Assembly (NCBI GenBank): GCA_016790815.1
Contig: JAEUOG010000045.1
Location: 43,802 to 107,801, forward strand
From: Dechloromonas sp.
GTDB taxonomy: Bacteria; Pseudomonadota; Gammaproteobacteria; Burkholderiales; Rhodocyclaceae
Direction of reading: 5' to 3'
Length of the DNA stretch: 64,000 bases
The position numbers and the translations under genes were made by a program. This document shows positions 9,773 through 17,983 of the stretch, one piece after another (the stretch's first letter is position 1; every line of letters starts with the position of its first letter). The notes under the pieces are model-generated. The model saw only the letters and a program-made list of their open reading frames with translations. It made no database searches and had not been told where the DNA came from.

Positions 9773-9799
9773 ATAGGCCGAAAGGGGTATCAAGAAAGC

Positions 9800-11161
9800 T
9801 TATTCCATCTCGCGTATCCGCGCCACTGCCTCCTCGACGCGCTTCACCGCTATCACTTCCATGCCGCCAATTGCCTGCTTTGGCTTGTTCGCCTCGGGTA
9901 TCAACGCGCGCGTGAACCCGAGCTTGGCGGCTTCCTTCAAACGCTCCTGACCACGCGGTGCTGGGCGAATTTCTCCGGCCAGCCCAACTTCACCAAATAC
10001 GATAAGTTTCGATGGCAATGGTTTGTTTTTTAACGATGATGTTATCGACAATAGCACTGCCAGATCGGCCGCCGGTTCGGTTATTTTGACGCCACCGACG
10101 GCATTGACGAAAACGTCCTGATCGAAGCAGACGATGCCGGCATGGCGGTGCAGCACCGCCAGCAGCATGGCCAGCCGTTGCGGGTCGAGGCCGACGGTCA
10201 GCCGGCGCGGATTGCCGTGCGAGGTATCGACCAGCGCCTGAATTTCGACGAGCAGCGGCCGCGTGCCTTCCTGCGTCACCATCACGCATGAACCAGCCAC
10301 GTCCTGACCGTGCTGCGACAAAAATAACGCCGACGGATTGCTGACACCTTTCAAGCCGGTTTCCGTCATGGCAAAAACACCGATTTCATTGACCGCACCA
10401 AAGCGGTTCTTGACGGCACGAACGAGGCGAAAGCTCGAATGCGTATCGCCCTCAAAATAAAGCACGGTGTCGACGATGTGTTCGAGCACACGCGGCCCGG
10501 CCAAGGCGCCCTCCTTCGTCACGTGACCGACAAGAATGACCGTGATGCCGGCCTGCTTGGCCAGCCGGGTCAGTTGCGCCGCGCATTCACGGACCTGGGC
10601 GACCGAACCCGGGGCGCTGGAAAGTTGATCGGACCATAGCGTCTGGATCGAATCGATGACTGCGACGACCGGTTTTTCGGCCTGCAGCGTGGCGAGGATG
10701 CGTTCAAGATTGATCTCGGCCATCAGCTGCAGACGCCGGGTGTCGAGACCAAGGCGGCGGGCGCGCAAGGCCACCTGTTCGCCCGATTCCTCGCCGCTGA
10801 CGTAAAGCACATTGTTGGCGAGCGAGAGGTGGGCCAGCGCCTGCAGGAGCAGCGTGCTCTTGCCGATGCCAGGGTCGCCGCCGATCAGCACAACGGCGCC
10901 ATTGACCAGGCCGCCACCGAGCGCCCGGTCGAATTCGCCAACGCCGGTGGCAATGCGATCAACTTCGCGGGCTTCGATTTCGGACAGGTTCTGCAGCCTG
11001 GCGGTCGGCGCCAGCGATTCGAAGCGACTGTTGGTCGGCGCCTTTTCGGCAACCGTTTCGACCAGCGTGTTCCACTCGTTGCAGCCCGGGCACTGGCCTT
11101 GCCACTTCGGGCTTGTCGCGCCGCACTCGGTGCAGCTGTAGATGGTTTTGATTTTGGCCAT
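9800..11161 (-). CDS. radA: DNA repair protein RadA
   Basis: A 453-residue RadA/Sms, a RecA-like branch-migration ATPase acting in recombination. It has an N-terminal C4 zinc finger (CTECGATSPKWQGQCPGC), a Walker A motif (GGDPGIGKSTLL), the RadA-specific KNRFG motif and a C-terminal Lon-protease-like domain (VGLAGEIRPAPRGQERLKEA). Length is normal for the family. The ATG at 11161 and the first codons (MAKIK) fall inside a copy of the dispersed repeat, which also encodes the last residues of the upstream alr gene. The two genes overlap by one base. Confidence 0.97.
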   Translation of the reverse strand: MAKIKTIYSCTECGATSPKWQGQCPGCNEWNTLVETVAEKAPTNSRFESLAPTARLQNLSEIEAREVDRIATGVGEFDRALGGGLVNGAVVLIGGDPGIGKSTLLLQALAHLSLANNVLYVSGEESGEQVALRARRLGLDTRRLQLMAEINLERILATLQAEKPVVAVIDSIQTLWSDQLSSAPGSVAQVRECAAQLTRLAKQAGITVILVGHVTKEGALAGPRVLEHIVDTVLYFEGDTHSSFRLVRAVKNRFGAVNEIGVFAMTETGLKGVSNPSALFLSQHGQDVAGSCVMVTQEGTRPLLVEIQALVDTSHGNPRRLTVGLDPQRLAMLLAVLHRHAGIVCFDQDVFVNAVGGVKITEPAADLAVLLSITSSLKNKPLPSKLIVFGEVGLAGEIRPAPRGQERLKEAAKLGFTRALIPEANKPKQAIGGMEVIAVKRVEEAVARIREME

Positions 11162-11183
11162 TATTTCCGGTTGACCGCAGCAG
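11150..11183 (-). repeat. Dispersed 33-bp element, copy A (alr/radA junction)
   Basis: On the minus strand this reads CTGCTGCGGTCAACCGG, then AAATAAT, then GGCCAAAATC. The segment supplies the final codons and stop of alr (AAVNRK) and the start codon and first codons of radA. It is one of about nine related copies in the window and is oriented with the genes. Confidence 0.75.
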
Positions 11184-12273
11184 TCTCGTCCAGAATCACC
11201 GGGACGCGGGGCGCCAGGGCGCAGAAAAGTTCGTAGGCGATGGTACCGGCTGCCGTGGCAACGTCATCGGCCGGCACGTGGCCAGCGATGCCCTCGCCCC
11301 AAAGGGTCACCGGGGCGCCAATGCCGGCCTCCGGGATATCGCTCAGGTCACAGGCCAGCATGTCCATCGACACGCGGCCAACGGTCTTTGTCCGCTGCCC
11401 CATGACGGCAATCGGCGTACCGCTCGGCGCGTGGCGCGGGTAACCGTCGGCGTAGCCGCAGGCGACGATACCAATGCGCATTGGTTTGTCGGCCGTAAAG
11501 GTGCCGCCGTAACCGACACGGTCACCGGCTTGCAGGCTCTGGACGCCGATGATGGCGCTCTCCAGCGTCATGGCGGCCTGCAGGCCCAGTTCTGCCGCAC
11601 TCTGGTCCGCAAACGGGCTGGCACCGTAGAGCATGATGCCCGGCCTCACCCATTCGGCGTGCGTCTGCGGGTGGCGCAGGATGGCCGCCGAGTTGGCGAG
11701 ACTGACCGGGCCACCCCAGTCGCCGGAGATTTGCCGAAAACGGTCAAGCTGCCCGGTGACGCCGCGCTCACCATCGGCCTCTGCGAAATGCGTCATCAGC
11801 GTGACATCAACCTGCGGCAGTTGCTGAAGGATTTCCCAGGCCTTGCCCAGAGTTTCCGGTGTGAAACCGAGGCGATTCATGCCGGTGTTGAGCTTGAGAT
11901 AGAGCGAAACGGGCGTTACAAACTGGCCGTTGCGGACGAGCAATTTGAGCTGTTCAAGGCAATGGACGACGCATGTCAGCCGATGTTCGATGACAGCGCG
12001 CACGTCGCGGGCGCTGAAAACACCCTCGAGCAGAAGGATGGGCTGGGTGACGCCGGCTTCGCGCAGGGCAACCGCGTTTTCGCATTCAAGCAAGGCAAAG
12101 CCATCCGCTTCGCTGCGCAGCGCTTCGACGGCCCGCCACTGGCCGTGCCCGTACGCGTTAGCCTTGACGACCGCCCAGGCTTTGGCCTCCGGCGCATGGC
12201 TCTTTGCCAGCCGGTAGTTGTGAAGGATCGCCGCCGGCGCGATGCGCGCACGAATGGGACGCGAAGATTTCAT
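11161..12273 (-). CDS. alr: Alanine racemase
   Basis: A 370-residue fold-type III PLP enzyme that interconverts L- and D-alanine for peptidoglycan. The PLP lysine lies in AVVKANAYGHG (Lys37), MNRLGF marks the barrel, and GYGGTF and CGYADGYPRHAPSG carry the second active-site region. Length is normal. The last six residues (AAVNRK) come from the dispersed repeat rather than from the family consensus. The start overlaps the stop of the LysR gene by 4 bp, so the two are probably coupled; radA follows with a one-base overlap. Confidence 0.96.
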   Translation of the reverse strand: MKSSRPIRARIAPAAILHNYRLAKSHAPEAKAWAVVKANAYGHGQWRAVEALRSEADGFALLECENAVALREAGVTQPILLLEGVFSARDVRAVIEHRLTCVVHCLEQLKLLVRNGQFVTPVSLYLKLNTGMNRLGFTPETLGKAWEILQQLPQVDVTLMTHFAEADGERGVTGQLDRFRQISGDWGGPVSLANSAAILRHPQTHAEWVRPGIMLYGASPFADQSAAELGLQAAMTLESAIIGVQSLQAGDRVGYGGTFTADKPMRIGIVACGYADGYPRHAPSGTPIAVMGQRTKTVGRVSMDMLACDLSDIPEAGIGAPVTLWGEGIAGHVPADDVATAAGTIAYELFCALAPRVPVILDETAAVNRK

Positions 12274-13172
12274 GAAGCCATTTCTTTCAGTTTTGTTCGG
12301 GCGAATTCGATGAAGGTAGCAGTCAATCGGGACTGGAAGCGATCCTTCTGGAAAACGAGGTAGAGGCTGCGTTTCAAGGCTGGCCGCAGCGGAATTGCCA
12401 CCAGTTCGCCGAGCTGCAATTCCTTTGCGACCACCGCCCGCGACACGATGGCGAAACCGAGGCCGGTCGACACGACGCCCTTCAATGCTTCCGGACTACC
12501 CAGTTCCATCTGGGTCTTGAGGCTCTCTGGCGGAACCTTGTGCGAGCGGAAATAGGCATCGGTGATTTCCCGTGTACCCGAACCGGGTTCGCGGGAGATG
12601 AATTCGTAATCGGCCAGCGCTTTCGGCGTCACCGACTTCATCCCGGCCAGCGGATAGTCGGGCGCGCAGATGACGATGAGCTCGTCTTCGCAGCAGACCT
12701 GGCTGGTCAGTCCGGCGAGCTTGCCCGGCACCTCGATCAGCCCGACATCCAGCGAATGTTCTGCCACCTGACTCTCAATGCTTTCAGAGTTGGCAACGAT
12801 AAGCCGCGCCCGGACCTGCGGATAGGCCGCATTGAATTCGCCCAACACGCGCGGCAGCATGAACTCGGCGATGGTCGTACTGGCGCCGACAAGCAGTGCC
12901 CCGCGCATTTCGCCAGTCATTTCGGAGAGGCGCGTATCCAGCTCATCGGACAGTGCGAGAATTCTATCGGCAAAGGAAAGCACCAGCTCGCCGGCCGGTG
13001 TCAGCGAAATACCGGCGTGACGTCGCTCGAACAGGCGCGTGCCGTACTGCTCTTCCAGCTGCCTGATCTGGAAGGTGACGGCTGGCTGCGTCATGAACAA
13101 GGCGTCGGCAGCCCGCGTAAAGCTCAGATGTTTTGCGACGGCATGAAAGACCTGCAAGCGCCGGACAGCCAT
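12270..13172 (-). CDS. LysR-family transcriptional regulator
   Basis: A 300-residue regulator starting at the ATG at 13172; upstream in-frame sequence is non-conserved and runs into the repeat. The N-terminal winged helix-turn-helix is clear (RRLQVFHAVAKHLSFTRAAD, then MTQPAVTFQIRQLEEQYGTRLFER), followed by a periplasmic-binding-protein-like effector domain (EFISREPGSGTREITDAYFR). The N-terminus and effector domain look like the CysB/CbbR/YeiE side of the family. The target is unknown; coupling to alr says little about its regulon. Unusually for a LysR protein it is not divergent from an obvious target operon, since the rightward gene lplT starts nearly 300 bp away. Confidence 0.88.
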   Translation of the reverse strand: MAVRRLQVFHAVAKHLSFTRAADALFMTQPAVTFQIRQLEEQYGTRLFERRHAGISLTPAGELVLSFADRILALSDELDTRLSEMTGEMRGALLVGASTTIAEFMLPRVLGEFNAAYPQVRARLIVANSESIESQVAEHSLDVGLIEVPGKLAGLTSQVCCEDELIVICAPDYPLAGMKSVTPKALADYEFISREPGSGTREITDAYFRSHKVPPESLKTQMELGSPEALKGVVSTGLGFAIVSRAVVAKELQLGELVAIPLRPALKRSLYLVFQKDRFQSRLTATFIEFARTKLKEMAS

Positions 13173-13239
13173 GGGTTCTCTCCTGAAAGGTTGCGGCCGA
13201 CATTCAATCACATTCCGTGTTGCTTCCGGCGAGCAATTC

Positions 13240-13273
13240 AATTTTGGCCAAAATTTCCGGTTGACCGCAGAAG
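13240..13273 (-). repeat. Dispersed 33-bp element, copy B (upstream of lysR)
   Basis: On the minus strand it reads CTTCTGCGGTCAACCGG, then AAATTTT, then GGCCAAAATT. It lies 67 bp upstream of the LysR start in the intergenic region shared with lplT. In this copy the distal part forms a perfect palindrome, AATTTTGGCCAAAATT. Confidence 0.75.
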
Positions 13274-13460
13274 CGCAAAATATGGCGACACCTTCAACGA
13301 CGACCGGCTGTCATCAAACCTTAACCGGCACAACCCAGGCTAAGCCCTTTGTTCTCAGGCGGGCGCAACGATGCACAACGGCGGTGATCGCGCAAGCCTT
13401 GCGCCGAATTCTCAGCGTGGTATAAACCTCGCCCAAAGTCATATAAGAGACAAACATTCC

Positions 13461-14726
13461 GTGCCGTTCGGCTTCTACATCATCATGGCCGCGCAGTTCT
13501 TTTCTGCGCTCGCCGACAACGCCCTGCTGATTGCCGCCATCGCCGCCCTGCGCGAGATGCAGGCGCCGTCGGAATACGAACCGCTTCTCAAGACCTTCTT
13601 CACCGTTTCATATGTCGTTCTGGCCGCCTTCGTGGGCGCCTTTGCCGATTCGATGGCCAAGGGCCGGGTCATGCTGATCAGCAACGGCATCAAGATCATC
13701 GGCTGCAGCATGATGTTCTTCGGCGCCCACCCGCTGCTTGCCTATGCCGTCGTCGGCCTCGGCGCAGCCGCCTACTCGCCGGCCAAGTACGGCATCCTGA
13801 CCGAATACCTGCCGCATCGCCTGCTCGTCGTCGCCAACGGCTGGATCGAAGGCCTGACCGTGGGTGCCATCATCCTCGGCGTGGTCATTGGTGGCACGCT
13901 GATCCGCCCGGATGTTGCACAGTACATTCTCAGCTTCGATTTTCCGTTGCTCGACACGGGTGTCGATACGGTTGGCGAGATGGCCCTCTCCGTGATCGCC
14001 GTGCTATACATCCTTGCTGCGCTGTTTAACCTCTATATCCCGGACACCGGGGTGGATCACAAGGTACTCAAAAAGAACCCGATCTACCTGATCCACGAAT
14101 TCAATCACTGCCTGGGCTTGCTCTGGCGTGACCGCCTCGGCCAGATCTCACTGGCTGTTACCACACTGTTCTGGGGTGCCGGCGCAACGCTGCAGTTCAT
14201 CGTGATCAAATGGTCGGAGACCGCCCTGGGTCTCGGACTGTCCAAATCCTCGATGCTGCAGGGCGTGGTTGCTGTGGGCGTTGCCGTCGGTGCCATAGCG
14301 GCCGCCAAGTTCATCACGCTGCGTAAATCCGTGCAGGTCATTCCGCTCGGCATTGCCATGGGACTGATCGTGCTGGCCATGAATTTCGTGCATGAAATAT
14401 GGCTGGCCGTCCCGTTGCTCATCCTCATCGGTGGCCTCTCCGGCTTCTTCGTCGTGCCGATGAATGCCCTGCTCCAGCACCGTGGCCACATCCTGATGGG
14501 TGCCGGGCACTCGATCGCCGTGCAGAACTTCAACGAAAATATTTCCATCCTGGTCATGACCGGGCTGTACTACCTCATGATCAAGATGGACTTGTCGATC
14601 TACTGGGTTGTCACGATGTTCGGGCTGTTCGTCAGCGGCCTGATGTACCTCATCCGCCAGCGCCATATCGAGAACCAGAAGCAGCAGGACGACGTCCAGC
14701 ATCTGGACGACTCAGCGCACCATTGA
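13461..14726 (+). CDS. lplT: Lysophospholipid transporter LplT
   Basis: A major-facilitator protein of about 421 residues and twelve helices that flips lysophospholipids inward for reacylation. AQFFSALADNALLIAAIAAL, KGRVMLISNGIKIIG, GAAAYSPAKYGILTEYLP and GFFVVPMNALLQHRG align well with E. coli LplT. I chose the GTG at 13461 because AGAGA lies at suitable distance upstream and family members begin just before this point. An ATG at 13371 would add 30 residues with no family counterpart. The acyltransferase Aas that often accompanies LplT is not adjacent. A repeat copy follows 12 bp after the stop. Confidence 0.9.
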   Translation: MPFGFYIIMAAQFFSALADNALLIAAIAALREMQAPSEYEPLLKTFFTVSYVVLAAFVGAFADSMAKGRVMLISNGIKIIGCSMMFFGAHPLLAYAVVGLGAAAYSPAKYGILTEYLPHRLLVVANGWIEGLTVGAIILGVVIGGTLIRPDVAQYILSFDFPLLDTGVDTVGEMALSVIAVLYILAALFNLYIPDTGVDHKVLKKNPIYLIHEFNHCLGLLWRDRLGQISLAVTTLFWGAGATLQFIVIKWSETALGLGLSKSSMLQGVVAVGVAVGAIAAAKFITLRKSVQVIPLGIAMGLIVLAMNFVHEIWLAVPLLILIGGLSGFFVVPMNALLQHRGHILMGAGHSIAVQNFNENISILVMTGLYYLMIKMDLSIYWVVTMFGLFVSGLMYLIRQRHIENQKQQDDVQHLDDSAHH

Positions 14727-14737
14727 TTTACACCGCT

Positions 14738-14771
14738 CCCGCGGTCAACCGGAAAAAACAGGCAAAAATCA
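14738..14771 (+). repeat. Dispersed 33-bp element, copy C (lplT/udg gap)
   Basis: The sequence reads CCGCGGTCAACCGG, then AAAAAACA, then GGCAAAAATC. It fills most of the 61-bp gap between the convergent genes lplT and udg. It has no stem-loop followed by a T-run, so it is not an obvious terminator. Confidence 0.75.
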
Positions 14772-14787
14772 ACGTTGCTGAAGCTGC

Positions 14788-15582
14788 CTAGAACGGCAGT
14801 TCGGGGGACGCCGCATCGCGCAGCAAACGGCGAGCGAAGAGCAAGTCTTCCCAGGCCTTGGCCTTGTCCGGCAAATTGCGCAGCAGGTAAGCCGGGTGAT
14901 AGGTCACCACCATTGGAATCCCCGCGTATTCGTAACGCTTGCCACGCAGGGTGGCCAGCGACTTATCGTCGTGCAGTACGGCATGGACGGCCGCCTTGCC
15001 CAGCAGCACAATGATCTTCGGCTTGAGCAGTGCGATCTGCCGTTCCAGATACGGCCGACAGGCCGCCATTTCGGCCGCCTCCGGCGTCCGGTTTCCGGGC
15101 GGGCGGCATTTCACCGCATTGGCGATATAAACCCGATCGCCGCGCGCGATATCGAGCGCGGCCAGCATGGCATCAAGCAGCTTGCCGGCCTGGCCAACGA
15201 AAGGTTCGCCCTTGACGTCCTCCTCGGCCCCCGGCCCTTCGCCGATGAACAGCCAGTCCGGATTGAGATCACCAACGCCGAGCACGGCCTGTTTGCGTTG
15301 CTCACAGAGCTGGCAGGCGCGGCATTCGGCAACCTGGTTCGCCAATTCCGGCCAGCCTAGATTATTGACCGGTGATATCGGGCGCAACGCAACCGCAGGC
15401 GCTGGCCTAGGCAACGGGGCAGGTTCCGGAGCTATGGCAGGTGCCGCTCCTGGCACCGGCGCACAGGCTTCCACTTCGACCACGGCGGCCTCGACAGGCG
15501 GTGTGCTCGGCTCTGTATCGCGCAACACCCAGATCGGCGTTATGCCCATCTCGACCAGCATCTGCTCGCGGCTTAGACTCAC
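14788..15582 (-). CDS. Uracil-DNA glycosylase, family 4-type (Fe-S)
   Basis: A 264-residue protein with a low-complexity Ala/Pro N-terminal third, often seen in betaproteobacterial homologues, and a catalytic domain with cluster cysteines CRACQLC, the water-activating GEGPGAEEDVKGEPFVG, VKCRPPGNRTP, and the C-terminal TYHPAYLLR. These define the [4Fe-4S] family 4 glycosylases, which remove uracil from DNA. The start overlaps the rimI stop by 4 bp (ATGA), making tsaB-rimI-udg one translational unit, an order that is common in this class. Confidence 0.9.
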   Translation of the reverse strand: MSLSREQMLVEMGITPIWVLRDTEPSTPPVEAAVVEVEACAPVPGAAPAIAPEPAPLPRPAPAVALRPISPVNNLGWPELANQVAECRACQLCEQRKQAVLGVGDLNPDWLFIGEGPGAEEDVKGEPFVGQAGKLLDAMLAALDIARGDRVYIANAVKCRPPGNRTPEAAEMAACRPYLERQIALLKPKIIVLLGKAAVHAVLHDDKSLATLRGKRYEYAGIPMVVTYHPAYLLRNLPDKAKAWEDLLFARRLLRDAASPELPF

Positions 15583-16040
15583 CCTAATTCCTTGTCAAAA
15601 ATCAGGGCATCCTCGCGCCCGATCACCGCCGGATAATAGCCTTTTCGCACGCCGATCTGCTGAAACCCGAAGTGGCGATACAACTCGACAGCCCGCTCGT
15701 TGGAAGGACGGACCTCCAGAAACAACTTGGTCGCGCCCCCCAATCGGGCGCACTCCATGGCATGGCGCAGCATCCGCGCGCCGTAGCCCTGCCCCTGATA
15801 GCGCTTGCAGACGCCAATGGTCAGCAGATGCGCCTCGTCGATGACACGCATGACCACCGAAAAACCAATCAGCTCACCCCCCACGCGCAGCACCCAGACG
15901 CTGTAGCCGGCGGTCAGGGAATCGGCAAAATTGCCGCGCGACCACGGAAAGACCTGCAGGGTGGCTTCGAGCGCGGCCACCGCATCGAGGTCGCGCTCGT
16001 TCATCGGAAAAAACTCGGCCGGAATGCTCAATGCGTTCAA
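15579..16040 (-). CDS. rimI: Ribosomal protein S18 N-acetyltransferase RimI
   Basis: A 153-residue GNAT protein. VFPWSRGNFADSL, the acetyl-CoA pocket YQGQGYGARMLRHAM, and FLEVRPSNERAVELYRHFGF are characteristic of RimI, which acetylates the alpha-amino group of ribosomal protein S18. The predicted start is a TTG overlapping the tsaB stop; an ATG at 16004 would shorten the protein by 12 residues. Homologues usually carry a short leader before the first strand, so I favour the longer form. Its neighbour tsaB is the classic partner. Confidence 0.92.
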   Translation of the reverse strand: MNALSIPAEFFPMNERDLDAVAALEATLQVFPWSRGNFADSLTAGYSVWVLRVGGELIGFSVVMRVIDEAHLLTIGVCKRYQGQGYGARMLRHAMECARLGGATKLFLEVRPSNERAVELYRHFGFQQIGVRKGYYPAVIGREDALIFDKELG

Positions 16041-16726
16041 GCCCGCCCGCCTTCACTGAGCCGTTCGGCCACCGTCTTGGCGACCTTGTCGCGGACGTAG
16101 AGCGGCGCTGCCAGCGCGGCATCGATGCCTTCGCCACGGCCGACGCGCGGCGTAGCCAATCGAGTCAGGGCCGCGGCGGTCGGCAGAATAGCCGCCTGAA
16201 CCGGAATACCGGCGGCGCCAAGGCGCTCAGCCAGCGCGGGATAAGCAGCGATAGCGTTGCCGCAGGCAATCCAGCCCGGCTCGCTCGGCAGCGCGACCGC
16301 ATCGGGTGCTGATACGCGAATTTCACCGTGCAACACGTATGCCCCATCAATCAGGCGGTAGCTACCCGAATACACCTCGTTCATACGTGCATCGAGCAAG
16401 GCCAGAATCCGCTCGCCGCCAGCCAGCGAGGCCATGGCTTCAAGGCTGGTTACCGGGATCAGCGGCAGATTGGCCGCAACGGCCAGCCCCTGCGCCGCCC
16501 CGCAGGCCACGCGCAAACCGGTAAAGGCGCCAGGACCAACGCCAAAGGCAATCGCATCGAGTTGCCCGACCTTTACCCCGGCGTCGGCCAACAGTTCGCG
16601 AACCAGCGGCAACAGCGTTTCGGAGTGTGATTTTCCCGGCGGGCAGGTGCGTTCGGATACCACGCCATCGCGCCACAGAGCGCAGGAGCCTAGTTCGGTC
16701 GATGTTTCAAGGGCGAGGATCAGCAT
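16037..16726 (-). CDS. tsaB: tRNA t6A synthesis protein TsaB
   Basis: A 229-residue protein starting at the ATG at 16726 (MLILALETSTELGSCAL). GKSHSETLLPLV and FGVGPGAFTGLRVACGAAQGL are hallmarks of TsaB, the non-catalytic ASKHA-fold partner of TsaD in the threonylcarbamoyl-adenosine pathway for tRNAs reading ANN codons. The gene leads the tsaB-rimI-udg unit. A large overlapping reading frame exists on the opposite strand but has no family signature. Confidence 0.95.
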   Translation of the reverse strand: MLILALETSTELGSCALWRDGVVSERTCPPGKSHSETLLPLVRELLADAGVKVGQLDAIAFGVGPGAFTGLRVACGAAQGLAVAANLPLIPVTSLEAMASLAGGERILALLDARMNEVYSGSYRLIDGAYVLHGEIRVSAPDAVALPSEPGWIACGNAIAAYPALAERLGAAGIPVQAAILPTAAALTRLATPRVGRGEGIDAALAAPLYVRDKVAKTVAERLSEGGRA

Positions 16727-16769
16727 GTGCCGGCATTTTACCGGAGGCACGGCCGTCCCGTCCCGTGAT

Positions 16770-17093
16770 TCAGTCCCGACGCCAGCCGCGGCCCTCGCCC
16801 CGACGTTCGCCTTGCTCGCCCCAACTGCGCTGCTCGCGCTGATCCTGCCAGGCGCGCTGCTCGCGCATCTCGTCGCGCAAACGACGGCGATCTTCCTGCG
16901 GCACATCACGCCAGCGTGGAGCCCCTTCCTCGCGACGGATTTCACGTTCCTGCTGCCAGTGCTCACGCATCTGCTGGCGCAACTGGCGCCGGTCTTCCGG
17001 CGGCAGGTCACGCCAGTAACCTTGCGCCCAGACGCCACCGGCCGAACCAAGCAGGCTCAGCAGCAACAGACAAAGGGCGAGAGGACGTTTCAT
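16770..17093 (-). CDS. Small periplasmic DUF3106-like protein
   Basis: A 107-residue exported protein with a clear signal peptide (MKRPLALCLLLLSLLGSAGG, cleaved near VWA). The mature part is two imperfect tandem units, RDLPPEDRRQLRQQMREHWQ and RDVPQEDRRRLRDEMREQRA, followed by an Arg/Gly-rich tail. The pattern of Pro-x-(E/D)RRxLRxxMR resembles DUF3106, a proteobacterial periplasmic family with no known function. It is divergent from the response regulator at 17253; whether that pair regulates it is unknown. Confidence 0.7.
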   Translation of the reverse strand: MKRPLALCLLLLSLLGSAGGVWAQGYWRDLPPEDRRQLRQQMREHWQQEREIRREEGAPRWRDVPQEDRRRLRDEMREQRAWQDQREQRSWGEQGERRGEGRGWRRD

Positions 17094-17252
17094 GGCAATC
17101 GGTGCGACAGTGGTTTCAGACGGAATCATTGTCCATCTGGCGGCGCCGGACAAGCGCGTCGAAGTGTAAGAATATGTTTCCCGGCAGGGCTGTGACAATC
17201 CTTGTTACCATTCAGCACGTTCCATTCACTGTCCGCCATTATCCTAACCAGC

Positions 17253-17978
17253 ATGAACGAACAACACCAACACATCCTCGTCGTCGATGACGATGCCCGT
17301 CTGCGTGACCTGCTGGTTCGCTACCTTGGCGAACAGGGCTTCGAGGTCAAGGCCGCGGCCGATGGCCAGCAGATGGACAAGCTGCGCGCCCGCGAACACT
17401 ATCACCTGATCGTCCTCGACCTCATGATGCCGGGCGAAGACGGCCTGACCATCTGCCGCCGCCTGCGCGGCCAGGGCGACCGGACACCGATCATCATGCT
17501 GACCGCCAAGGGCGACGAGATCGACCGTATCGTTGGCCTCGAAATGGGCGCCGACGACTACCTGCCCAAGCCCTTCAACCCGCGCGAACTGCTCGCCCGC
17601 ATCCATGCCGTCCTGCGCCGTCAGGGCAGCCGCCCGCCCGGCGCGCCGGAGGATGAAGAGGAAAAGATCCGGTTCGGCAACATCGAAGTTGATCTTGCCG
17701 CCCGTACGCTGACCCGCGGCAATGAACTGCAGACACTCACCACCGGCGAATTTGCCGTGCTCAAGGTGCTGCTCCAGCACCCGCGCCAGCCGTTGTCGCG
17801 CGACAAACTCATGACCCTGGCCCGCGGCCGCGAACAAGGCCCTTTCGACCGCGCCATCGACGTTCAGGTGTCGCGGCTGCGCAAGCTGATCGAGCCTGAT
17901 CCGGCCCAGCCGCGCTACCTGCAGACGGTCTGGGGATTCGGCTACGTCTTTGTGCCGGACGGCGCCGCCAAGGAATAA
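17253..17978 (+). CDS. ompR: OmpR-type response regulator
   Basis: A 241-residue regulator: receiver domain with acidic pocket VVDDD, phospho-acceptor in IVLDLMMPGEDG, threonine in IIMLTAKGDE and lysine in YLPKPFNPREL, then a winged-helix DNA-binding domain (LTTGEFAVLKVLLQHPRQPL, SRLRKLIEPDP). High identity to OmpR through these motifs suggests control of outer-membrane or osmotic genes. The start is the ATG at 17253, from which the receiver fold begins directly. The sensor kinase follows after 5 bp. Confidence 0.93.
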   Translation: MNEQHQHILVVDDDARLRDLLVRYLGEQGFEVKAAADGQQMDKLRAREHYHLIVLDLMMPGEDGLTICRRLRGQGDRTPIIMLTAKGDEIDRIVGLEMGADDYLPKPFNPRELLARIHAVLRRQGSRPPGAPEDEEEKIRFGNIEVDLAARTLTRGNELQTLTTGEFAVLKVLLQHPRQPLSRDKLMTLARGREQGPFDRAIDVQVSRLRKLIEPDPAQPRYLQTVWGFGYVFVPDGAAKE

Positions 17979-17983
17979 TCCGG

